The notes under the pieces are model-generated. The model had not been told where the DNA came from. It was given only the letters and a program-made list of their open reading frames with translations, and made no database searches. From contig NZ_CP061718.1 in the NCBI RefSeq assembly GCF_014764365.1, positions 1,550,001-1,614,000 of the forward strand: DNA of 64,000 nt, written 5' to 3'. Positions 57,164 through 64,000 of this stretch are shown piece after piece. A program made the position numbers and the translations under genes. The stretch comes from Roseococcus microcysteis. GTDB taxonomy: Bacteria > Pseudomonadota > Alphaproteobacteria > Acetobacterales > Acetobacteraceae. How positions within the stretch are numbered: position 1 is the stretch's first letter; each line of letters begins with the position of its first letter.

Positions 57164-58304
57164 GGTCTGGCTCTACTACCGGCGCGGGCGCCAGCAATGG
57201 GCCCTGCCGGGCCCCGAGGGCAGCGCCGCCTTCCTGCTGGCCTATGAGCGGGTGCACGCCGCCTACGGCACGCTACAGGCCGCCGCGCCTCGCCAGCAGC
57301 CGGGCACGGTGGACGCGGCAATCACGCTCTACCTCGCCAGCGCGGACTTCCTGCAGCTCGCCCCCAAGACGCAGGCGGACTATCGCCGCGTGCTGGACGG
57401 CTTCCGGGGGGCCTTCGGCGCCCTGCCGCTGATGGCGCTGGACGCCGGGTGGTGGGAGGCCCTGCGCGCAAAGCACGTGGCGGCGCCCGACGCCTGGAAC
57501 CGGCTGCGCGCCCGCATGAAGGACGTGGTCGCGCTCTACCGCCGCATGAACCCGCACCTGGTCACCGCGAATCCACTGGCCGAGGTGAAGCGCCTCAAGA
57601 CGGGCCGCAGCGACCAGAACCGCGCCTGGCCATTGGACGTGCTGGCGAAGGTGATGGCGGCCGCCACGCCCGAATTCCGGGCGCTGCTGACCGGCTACCT
57701 GCTGACCGCGCAGAGAGGGGGAGATGTGACCGGGTGGCGCCGCAGCGCCTACCGCGAGGCCGAGCGCCAACTGCACCTGGTGCAGGGCAAGACGGATGTG
57801 GAGCGCGTGCTGCACGTGCCCGAGGCGCTGGCCGAGGCCTTCCGCCTGACGGAGGGGCGCGCCGATGGCCGGCTGTTCGCGACACCGCGCGGCCGGCCCT
57901 GGACCGTCCTGAACGCGCAGGAGACGCTACGGCGGCTGCTCGAACAGCTGGGCCTGCCCCGCTACACGCTGCACGGGCTACGGGCCACGGGCCCCACCGC
58001 GGCGAAACTGCGCGGCCTGGACAATCGCATGCTGCGCGAGCTGACGGGCCACACCAGCGACAGCAACCTGGAGATCTATCTGCGCGGCGCGGGCGGCTAC
58101 ACCTCCGCGCGGGCGGTGCAGGAGACGCTGGAGGAGGTCTTCGGCGCGACAATCGAGGCCGCAGAGGCCGCCGGCAACACCCGCCGCTATGCCGGCGTGA
58201 CGGGCCGCGCGGCGGCGAAAAAGGTCCGGTCTGAGGTGGAAACTGCCCTGGCAACTGGCAACTCAGACCATGGGCGAGACAGGCGCAAAGTGGCGAAAGT
58301 CTAA
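57093..58304 (+). CDS. int: tyrosine-type phage integrase
   Basis: 403 residues from ATG 57093; an upstream extension to 56769 is a shadow of the excisionase gene. An N-terminal arm domain (RRGDRVWLYYRRGRQQWALP) and core-binding domain (about 70-165) precede the catalytic domain with R208 (TAQRGGDV), K233 (QGKTD), H294-R297 (HGLR), H320 (TGHTS) and Tyr329 (EIYLRGA). All six expected active-site positions are present. It ends one base before attR at tRNA-Glu. It inserts and, with the Xis-like protein, excises the prophage. Confidence 0.93.
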   Translation: MPSSRPAPAPPELRHLKRVRRGDRVWLYYRRGRQQWALPGPEGSAAFLLAYERVHAAYGTLQAAAPRQQPGTVDAAITLYLASADFLQLAPKTQADYRRVLDGFRGAFGALPLMALDAGWWEALRAKHVAAPDAWNRLRARMKDVVALYRRMNPHLVTANPLAEVKRLKTGRSDQNRAWPLDVLAKVMAAATPEFRALLTGYLLTAQRGGDVTGWRRSAYREAERQLHLVQGKTDVERVLHVPEALAEAFRLTEGRADGRLFATPRGRPWTVLNAQETLRRLLEQLGLPRYTLHGLRATGPTAAKLRGLDNRMLRELTGHTSDSNLEIYLRGAGGYTSARAVQETLEEVFGATIEAAEAAGNTRRYAGVTGRAAAKKVRSEVETALATGNSDHGRDRRKVAKV

Positions 58305-58305
58305 G

Positions 58306-58346
58306 GTGGCGTCCCGTACGGGATTCGAACCCGTGCTGCCAACGTG
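58306..58346. repeat. attR: 41-bp direct repeat within tRNA-Glu
   Basis: Identical to 20191-20231. It lies in the 3' part of the intact tRNA-Glu gene, so the gene is kept whole after integration. Confidence 0.93.
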
Positions 58347-58382
58347 AAAGGCTGGTGTCCTAGGCCTCTAGACGAACGGGAC
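58307..58382 (-). tRNA. tRNA-Glu (TTC), CCA encoded
   Basis: The minus-strand cloverleaf is complete: acceptor GTCCCGT with ACGGGAC, anticodon stem CCAGC/GTTGG around loop CTTTCAC (anticodon TTC), T arm ACGGG-TTCGAAT-CCCGT, discriminator G and CCA. It is the prophage attachment gene. Confidence 0.95.
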
Positions 58383-58505
58383 AAGCGCTGGGCCGTCGCA
58401 TAGAGGCCCCCCCGCCATAGGTCAAGCCGGGGTGGCCCTCGGTTGTGGAATACAGTGGCCGGTGCCAGCATCCGCCCCGCCAAGGCAGGGAGATTTTGGG
58501 CAAGG

Positions 58506-59900
58506 ATGCAACCGTCCCGGGACGGCGCGCTGCGGCGCGCGGAGGAATGCTTCGACAGCGGCGCCTATCTGGAGGCGCTGCGGCGGCTGGTCGCCGTGCC
58601 CACCGAGAGCCAAATGGCCGGCAGCCAGCCCGCCCTGATCCGATATTGCGAGGAGACCATCCCCGCGCTGATGGAAGGCATGGGCTTCGAGGGCCGGGTC
58701 ATTCCCAACCCGAACCCGAGCTTCGGCCCGGTCTATGTCGGCACCCGCATCGAGGACCCTGCCCTGCCAACCATCCTGGTCTATGGCCATGGCGACGTGG
58801 TGCGCGGCCTGGCCGGCAAGTGGACGGACGGGCTCGACCCCTTCGCCGTCACCGTCAAGGGCGACAAGTGGTATGGCCGCGGCACGGTGGACAACAAGGG
58901 CCAGCACCTCATCGCCATCGAGGCGCTGCGCGCGGTGATCGCGGAACGCGGGCGGCTCGGCTTCAACGCCAAGGTGCTGGTCGAGACGGGCGAGGAACAG
59001 GGTTCGCCCGGGCTGCGCGACATGATCGTGCGGGAGCGCGACGCGCTGGCGGCCGACGTGTTCATCGGGCTGGACGGCCCGCGGCAGACCACCTTCATGC
59101 CCGAGCTGAAGCTCGGCGCGCGCGGGGGCATCGCCTTCGATCTGGTGGTGCATCTGCGGAACGAGGCGCATCACTCCGGCCATTGGGGCGGCGTGCTGCG
59201 CGACCCGGGCTTCGTGCTGGCGCATGCGCTGGCCAGCATCGTGGACCAGGACGGCAAGATCCTGGTGGAAGGCTGGACGCCGAAATCCGTCCCGCCCGGC
59301 GTGCGCCAGGCCATCGCGGGCCTGGTCTTCGAGGACATCCCGGGCCTGCCCGAAGCCGACCCCAAATGGGGCGAACCCGGGCTGACGAAAGCTGAAAAAA
59401 TCTTCGGCTGGACCAGCGTCATCGTGCTGGCGCAGATCACGGGCCACCCGGACGCGCCCACCAACGCCGTGCAGGGCGAGGCCCGCGCCCGGCTGCAAAT
59501 CCGCCACACCGCCGATGTGCCGGCCAAGGATTTCCTGCCGGCGCTCCGCGCGCACCTGGACGCGCGCGGCTTCGAGGGCGTGCAGATCATCCCCGTGGCC
59601 GAGCGCGACGTCTTCGGCGCCGCCCGCACCGACCCCTACAACCCCTGGGTCGGCGTGGTGACGGAAAGCATGACGCTGACCGCCGGCCGCGCGCCCAACA
59701 TCGTGCCCAACTCCTCGGGCTCCAACCCGTCGGACATGTTCATCGAGGAGTTGGGCCTACCCGTGCTCTGGATTCCGAACTCCTATGCCGGCTGCAACCA
59801 GCACGGGCCGGACGAGCACGCGCTCGCGCCGCTGCTGCGCGAAGGGCTGCGGCTGATGGCGGGCATCTGGTGGGATATCGGCGAAGGAAAGCGCGGCTGA
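58506..59900 (+). CDS. M20-family metallopeptidase
   Basis: 464 residues from ATG 58506; a TTG at 58443 would extend into the tRNA flank. M20 motifs: metal-binding GHGDVVRG, WYGRGTVDNKGQ, VETGEEQGSPG and a C-terminal GCNQHGPDEHAL. The middle holds the dimerisation domain (RLQIRHTADVPAKDFLPAL). It likely hydrolyses dipeptides or acyl-amino acids in the cytoplasm. Its stop overlaps the MetE-like ATG by one base, and a peptide ABC transporter follows. Confidence 0.88.
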   Translation: MQPSRDGALRRAEECFDSGAYLEALRRLVAVPTESQMAGSQPALIRYCEETIPALMEGMGFEGRVIPNPNPSFGPVYVGTRIEDPALPTILVYGHGDVVRGLAGKWTDGLDPFAVTVKGDKWYGRGTVDNKGQHLIAIEALRAVIAERGRLGFNAKVLVETGEEQGSPGLRDMIVRERDALAADVFIGLDGPRQTTFMPELKLGARGGIAFDLVVHLRNEAHHSGHWGGVLRDPGFVLAHALASIVDQDGKILVEGWTPKSVPPGVRQAIAGLVFEDIPGLPEADPKWGEPGLTKAEKIFGWTSVIVLAQITGHPDAPTNAVQGEARARLQIRHTADVPAKDFLPALRAHLDARGFEGVQIIPVAERDVFGAARTDPYNPWVGVVTESMTLTAGRAPNIVPNSSGSNPSDMFIEELGLPVLWIPNSYAGCNQHGPDEHALAPLLREGLRLMAGIWWDIGEGKRG

Positions 59901-60937
59901 TGCAAAAGACACTTCCCCTCCTGCCCACCACGGTCGTGGGCAGCTACCCCCAGCCGGCCTGGCTCGTGGACCAGGCGAAGCTGCGCGGGCGCCTGGTGCC
60001 GCGCGTGCGCACGCCCGAGCTCTGGCGCGTGGAAGAGGCCTATCTGGAGCAGGCCCAGGACGACGCCACCCTGATCGCGATCCGCGACCAGGAGCGCGCG
60101 GGCATCGACATCATCACCGATGGCGAAATCCGGCGCGAAAGCTACAGCAACCACTTCTCCTCCACGCTGGAGGGCATTGACCATGGCAGCCCTGGCGAGG
60201 TCATCGGCCGCACCGGCAAGCCCACCATCGTGCCGCGCGTGACGGGCCGCATCGCGCGCACCCGCGCCGTCGAGGTGCGGGACGTGGAATTCGCCCGCGC
60301 CAACACCGATCGCGCCATCAAGATCACCCTGCCCGGCCCCTTCACCATGACGGCGCAGGCGAAGAACGAGTTCTACGCCGACGAGGCGGAGCTCGCGATG
60401 GATTTCGCCGTGGCGCTGAATGCGGAAATCCGCGAATTGAAGGCGGCCGGCGCCGACGTCATCCAGCTCGACGAGCCCTGGATGCAGGCCTTCCCCGAAC
60501 GTGCGCGCCGCTTCGCCATCCCCGCCATCAACCGCGCGCTGGAAGGCATCGAGGGCACCACGGTGGTCCATATGTGCTTCGGCTATGCGGCGATGGTGAG
60601 CGAGAAGCCCTCGGGCTATTCCTTCCTGCCGGAACTGTCGGGCACCACCGCCGCGCAGATCTCCATCGAGGCGGCTCAGCCCAAGCTCGACCTCGGCATC
60701 CTGCGGGAGCTGGAAGGCAAGGCGGTGATGCTGGGCGTGATCGACCTCGGCACGCGGGAGGTGGAGACGCCCGAGATCGTGGCCGCGCGCATCCGCGCGG
60801 GGCTGGAGGTGCTGCCGCCCGAACGCCTCATCCCCGCGCCCGATTGCGGCATGAAATATTTGCCGCGCGATGTCGCCTTCGCCAAGCTCCGCGCGCTGTC
60901 CGAAGGTGCCTCGATCGTGCGCGCGGAACTCGGCTGA
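59900..60937 (+). CDS. MetE-like cobalamin-independent methyltransferase (C-terminal-domain type)
   Basis: 345 residues. The MetE C-terminal fold includes VVGSYPQPAWLVD, ITDGEIRRESYSNHF, LPGPFTMTAQA, IQLDEPWMQAF, zinc ligands in VVHMCFGY (His and Cys) and PDCGMKYLP (Cys), with a Glu between. Short MetE-like proteins lacking the N-terminal half use varied methyl donors, so the substrate is unsettled. It is coupled to the M20 gene by a one-base overlap. Confidence 0.85.
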   Translation: MQKTLPLLPTTVVGSYPQPAWLVDQAKLRGRLVPRVRTPELWRVEEAYLEQAQDDATLIAIRDQERAGIDIITDGEIRRESYSNHFSSTLEGIDHGSPGEVIGRTGKPTIVPRVTGRIARTRAVEVRDVEFARANTDRAIKITLPGPFTMTAQAKNEFYADEAELAMDFAVALNAEIRELKAAGADVIQLDEPWMQAFPERARRFAIPAINRALEGIEGTTVVHMCFGYAAMVSEKPSGYSFLPELSGTTAAQISIEAAQPKLDLGILRELEGKAVMLGVIDLGTREVETPEIVAARIRAGLEVLPPERLIPAPDCGMKYLPRDVAFAKLRALSEGASIVRAELG

Positions 60938-61014
60938 ATACGGCGCGCGCCCGCCTTCGCGGTTGACCCTGCGGGCAAGGCCCTTATCGTCAAGAACAAC
61001 AAGGAGGCACAAGC

Positions 61015-62535
61015 ATGAGAAGGTATCTTCTGGGGGCCGTGGCCATGGCCGCCGCGGTGACGTTCGGCGCACCCGCCGTGCTGGCGCAGCCGGCGCAGAA
61101 CACCATCCGCTGGTTCTCCGACACCGAGCCCGCGAACGTCTCGCCCTATTTCAACTCGACGCGCGAGGGCGTGATCTTCGGCTTCCATGTCTGGGACGCG
61201 CCGCTCTACCGCAACCTCCGCACCGGCGAGTATGAGAACCACCTCGCGGAATCCGTGCGCATCGTGGACGACACCACGATCGAGCTGCGCATCCGCCAGG
61301 GCATCGTCGCGCACAATGGCGACACGGTGGATGCGCGCGACGTGGTGGCCACCGTCGAATTCGCCCTCGACCCGGCGAACCAGGTGACCAATGGCGGCCG
61401 CGCGCGCTGGCTCGCGGGCGCGGAGCTGGTGGACAACCACACCGTCCGCCTGCGCACCCCCGCACCCTTCGGCCCCTGGCAGGAATACCTCACCACGCTG
61501 CTGATCATCCCGCGCGCCTCGCTCGCCACCGGGCGCGAGGGCATGGGCCGCAACCCGATCGGCACCGGCCCCTATCGCGTGACGGAGCTCAGCGCCGGCC
61601 AGCGCATCGTCTTCGAGCGCTTCGACCGCTATTTCGGCGGCGCCAAGGGCCAGCCCGAGGTGGAGCGCCTGGTCTTCCGCCGCGTGCCCGAGGCCAATAC
61701 CCGCGTGGCCGAGCTGCTGACCGGCGGCGTGGACTGGGTGTGGCGCGTGACACCCGACCAGGCGCGCAACCTGCAGCGCCGCCGCGGCGTGACCGTGGCC
61801 TCCGGTGGCACGGTGCGCTTCCACTATCTGCAGATGGACGCCGCCGGCCGCACCGGCGAGCAGGACAACCCGATGCGCGACATCCGGGTGCGCCAGGCCA
61901 TCAACCACGCGATTGATCGCACGGGCATCGTGCGGAACCTGGTGGGCGAAGGCTCCGACCCGCTGCACACCCCCTGCCACCCGGACCAGTTCGGCTGCGT
62001 GCAGGACGGCATCACGCGCTACGACTACAACCCCGAGCGCGCACGCCAGCTTCTGGCCGAGGCGGGCTTCGCCAACGGCTTCACCGTGAACATCATGGGC
62101 TATCGCGAACGCCCCTGGGCCGAGGCCATCATCGGCAATCTGCGCGCCGTGGGCATCACCGCGAACCTGCAATGGCAGCAATACGACGCCTACCAGCGCG
62201 CGACGCGCGAGGGGCAGGTGCGGCTGGCCTACGGCTCCTGGGGCTCGACCTCGCTGTTCGACGTGGCCAACTCCACCTCCTACTTCTTCCGCGGCTCCAC
62301 CGACGACATGACGCGGGACCCGGAGGTGATGGCGCTGCTGGAGCGTGGCGACAACAACACCGATCCCGCCGCCCGGCGCGAGGCCTACACGGCCGCCATG
62401 CGCCGCATCACCGAGCAGGCCTATTGGGCGCCGCTGTGGACCTTCCCGCTGACCTACGCCTTCAACTCGCAGCTGGAGTTCGCGCCGACGGCCGATGAGG
62501 TGCCGCGCTTCTACTCGGCCCGCTGGCGGCGCTGA
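61015..62535 (+). CDS. peptide ABC transporter substrate-binding protein (Dpp/Opp family)
   Basis: 506 residues. The signal peptide is YLLGAVAMAAAVTFGAPAVL, ending near AQ. The SBP_bac_5 pattern follows: TIRWFSDTEPANVSPYF, NHLAESVRIVDDTTIELRIR, GTGPYRVTELSAGQRIVFER, RQAINHAIDRTGIVRNLVGE and YNPERARQLLAEAGFANGF. Aggagg lies 8 bases before the ATG. It captures peptides (possibly other oligomers) in the periplasm for the permeases that follow. Confidence 0.93.
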   Translation: MRRYLLGAVAMAAAVTFGAPAVLAQPAQNTIRWFSDTEPANVSPYFNSTREGVIFGFHVWDAPLYRNLRTGEYENHLAESVRIVDDTTIELRIRQGIVAHNGDTVDARDVVATVEFALDPANQVTNGGRARWLAGAELVDNHTVRLRTPAPFGPWQEYLTTLLIIPRASLATGREGMGRNPIGTGPYRVTELSAGQRIVFERFDRYFGGAKGQPEVERLVFRRVPEANTRVAELLTGGVDWVWRVTPDQARNLQRRRGVTVASGGTVRFHYLQMDAAGRTGEQDNPMRDIRVRQAINHAIDRTGIVRNLVGEGSDPLHTPCHPDQFGCVQDGITRYDYNPERARQLLAEAGFANGFTVNIMGYRERPWAEAIIGNLRAVGITANLQWQQYDAYQRATREGQVRLAYGSWGSTSLFDVANSTSYFFRGSTDDMTRDPEVMALLERGDNNTDPAARREAYTAAMRRITEQAYWAPLWTFPLTYAFNSQLEFAPTADEVPRFYSARWRR

Positions 62536-62538
62536 TCG

Positions 62539-63456
62539 GTGCTGCGTTTCACCCTACGCCGGCTGCTGCTGGCGCTGGTGGTCGGCGTCGCCGTCTCCGC
62601 CATCGCCTTCATGCTGCTGCGCATCTCCGGCGACCTGGCCATCTCCCTCGCCGGAGAGGATGCAAGCCCCGCGGATGTCGAACGCATCCGCGAGCAATAC
62701 GGCCTGAACCGCCCGATCATCGTCCAATACGCGGAATGGCTGTGGCGGGCGGTGCGGGGTGATCTCGGGCGTTCGCTCTTCTATCCGGAGAGCGTCGCCA
62801 ACCTCATCATGTCGCGCCTGCCGGTGACGCTGACGCTGGCGGGCGCGGGCCTCGTCATCGCGCTGCTGATCTCGCTGCCGCTCGGCATCATCGCCGCGCT
62901 CAAGCGCAACACCTGGGTGGACCGCGGCGCGCTGGGCATCGCGGTCATCGGCCAGGCCATGCCGAATTTCTGGTTCGGCCTGCTGATGATCTTCTTCTTC
63001 GGCCTCACCCTCGGCTGGCTGCCCATCTCGGGCTCCGACAGCTGGCTGCACTTCGTCCTGCCGGCCATCACGCTGGGCTGGTTCTCCGCCCCGGTGCTGA
63101 TGCGCCTCACGCGCGGCGGCATGGTGGAGGTGATGACCTCCGACTACATCCGCACCGCCCGCGCCAAGGGGTTGCCGGCCCGCGTCGTGGTGCTGAAGCA
63201 CGCGCTGCGCAACGCCATCATCCCCGTGGTGGCGCTGTGCTCCGTGCAGTTCGGCAACATGCTCTCGGGCTCGGTCATCATCGAGACGGTCTTCGCGCTG
63301 CAGGGCATCGGCTATCTCGCCTGGGAGGCGATCTCCCGCCGAGACTTCCCGGTGGTCCAGGGCATCCTGCTGCTGGTGGCGCTGTTCTACGTGGCGCTTA
63401 CCCTGCTGGCCGACATCCTGAACGCCTGGCTCGATCCGCGCATCCGCAGGGGCTGA
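62539..63456 (+). CDS. ABC transporter permease (DppB-like)
   Basis: 305 residues, six membrane helices, from a GTG at 62539. DppB motifs are seen (SIAFMLLRISGDLA-type N-terminus, then DVERIREQYGLNRPIIVQYA) with the EAA loop in RAKGLPARVVVLKHALRNAI and the family end TLLADILNAWLDPRIR. It forms half of the peptide channel. The gene follows the binding protein by 3 bp and precedes the DppC-like gene by 1 bp. Confidence 0.92.
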   Translation: MLRFTLRRLLLALVVGVAVSAIAFMLLRISGDLAISLAGEDASPADVERIREQYGLNRPIIVQYAEWLWRAVRGDLGRSLFYPESVANLIMSRLPVTLTLAGAGLVIALLISLPLGIIAALKRNTWVDRGALGIAVIGQAMPNFWFGLLMIFFFGLTLGWLPISGSDSWLHFVLPAITLGWFSAPVLMRLTRGGMVEVMTSDYIRTARAKGLPARVVVLKHALRNAIIPVVALCSVQFGNMLSGSVIIETVFALQGIGYLAWEAISRRDFPVVQGILLLVALFYVALTLLADILNAWLDPRIRRG

Positions 63457-63457
63457 C

Positions 63458-64000
63458 ATGAGCGACATCACCGCACCCGCCGGCCCCAAGCTTCGCAAGA
63501 AACGCGGCCGCATCCTCGGCAATTCCGGTCTGATCCTGGCCGCGACGGTCCTCGCCCTCATCACCTTGATGGCGATCTTCGCGCCCTTCATCGCGCCGCA
63601 TGACCCCTATGCGCAGACGCTGGACGACCGGCTGATCCCGCCCGCCTTCATCGACGCCGAGATGGCCGACCCGCGCTACCTGCTGGGCACGGACAATCTC
63701 GGGCGCGACTACCTCTCGCGCCTGATCTATGGCGCGCGCATCTCGCTGCTCATCGGCCTGCTGACCATGCTGGTCTCGGGCGTCATCGGCACGGTGCTGG
63801 GGGTCGCGGCCGGGTATTTCGGCGGGCGGGTGGACACGGTGGTGTCCTTCCTCATCACCACGCGCCTTTCCTTGCCGGTGGTGATGGTGGCGCTGGCCGT
63901 CGTGGCCGTGGCGGGTGGGTCGCTGCAGGTGGTGGTGCTGGTGCTGGGCCTGCTGCTGTGGGACCGCTTCGCCGTGGTGATGCGAAGTGCGACCATGCAG
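63458..64000 (+). CDS. ABC transporter permease (DppC-like), truncated by the window end
   Basis: The first 181 residues are visible. It has a short cytoplasmic N-terminus (PAGPKLRKKRGRI), a first membrane helix (LILAATVLALITLMAIFAPF), FIAPHDPYAQTLDD and the DppC signature LLGTDNLGRDYLSRLIYGAR. Two further membrane helices follow. It is the partner of the DppB-like permease; ATPase genes should follow beyond the window. Confidence 0.92.
   Translation, partial: MSDITAPAGPKLRKKRGRILGNSGLILAATVLALITLMAIFAPFIAPHDPYAQTLDDRLIPPAFIDAEMADPRYLLGTDNLGRDYLSRLIYGARISLLIGLLTMLVSGVIGTVLGVAAGYFGGRVDTVVSFLITTRLSLPVVMVALAVVAVAGGSLQVVVLVLGLLLWDRFAVVMRSATMQ

Larger units (their letters stand above)
20191..58346. 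mobile_element. intact-looking siphovirus-type prophage in tRNA-Glu
   Basis: 38.2 kb bounded by identical 41-bp repeats (20191-20231 and 58306-58346), the right one within an intact tRNA-Glu gene next to a tyrosine integrase. It contains every module: integration, CI/Cro switch, replication (DnaB, DnaN, GapR-like), packaging (Nu1/GpA type), lambda-like portal and gpW, a Mu gpT-like capsid protein, a long-tail module with tape measure and chaperone frameshift, fibres, and holin/endolysin/spanins. The late and replication genes are leftward and the early genes rightward, meeting near the switch. The only damage seen is one base missing in the endolysin gene. Confidence 0.95.

Overview
The window is GC-rich throughout. 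It carries a GcrA-type regulator and a GapR/DUF2312-type protein, and its host genes look like those of alphaproteobacteria, so an acetic-acid-bacterium relative (Acetobacteraceae, Roseomonas-like) is the most likely source. That placement is an inference from gene content and style, not from a marker gene.

Left part (1-11.8 kb): a type I Zorya anti-phage system on the minus strand, zorA-zorB-zorC-zorD, with every junction a 4-base ATGA overlap. zorD, an SNF2-like helicase, runs off the left edge. Divergent from zorA, across a 69-bp gap, is an unrecognised coiled-coil gene. Next comes a decayed tail-tip module of an older prophage (8.6-11.1 kb), which abuts the C-terminal half of an MFS transporter. 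The transporter's N-terminal half is absent, so the defence genes and phage remnant appear to sit inside a broken host gene.

Host core (11.8-19.7 kb): a small membrane peptide, then kdpF-kdpA-kdpB-kdpC-kdpD-kdpE, a high-affinity K+ P-type ATPase with its sensor kinase and response regulator. A direct repeat that may be the KdpE operator lies upstream. kdpA and kdpB each carry an apparent single-base loss in a G run.

Prophage (20.19-58.35 kb): an essentially complete siphovirus-type prophage integrated in tRNA-Glu(TTC). It is bounded by a 41-bp direct repeat (attL/attR), with a tyrosine integrase beside the intact tRNA. Minus-strand late genes run terS-terL-gpW-portal-protease/scaffold-decoration-capsid-connector-tail tube-chaperone (with a -1 frameshift signal)-lipoprotein-tape measure-tail tip-fibres-lysis. 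Minus-strand replication and regulation genes (GcrA-like, GapR-like, dnaB and others) lie at 41.9-47.4 kb. A Cro-like/CI-like switch with repeated CTAAGCATATGC sites is at 48.2-49.3 kb. A rightward early operon of many small, overlapping genes includes a triple Myb-like repeat protein, a phage DnaN clamp, an ASCH-like protein, a putative excisionase and the integrase.

Right part (58.5-64 kb): host genes for an M20 metallopeptidase, a MetE-like methyltransferase and a Dpp/Opp-type peptide ABC transporter (binding protein plus two permeases, the last cut by the edge). They are closely spaced on the plus strand and probably form a peptide uptake and use cluster.
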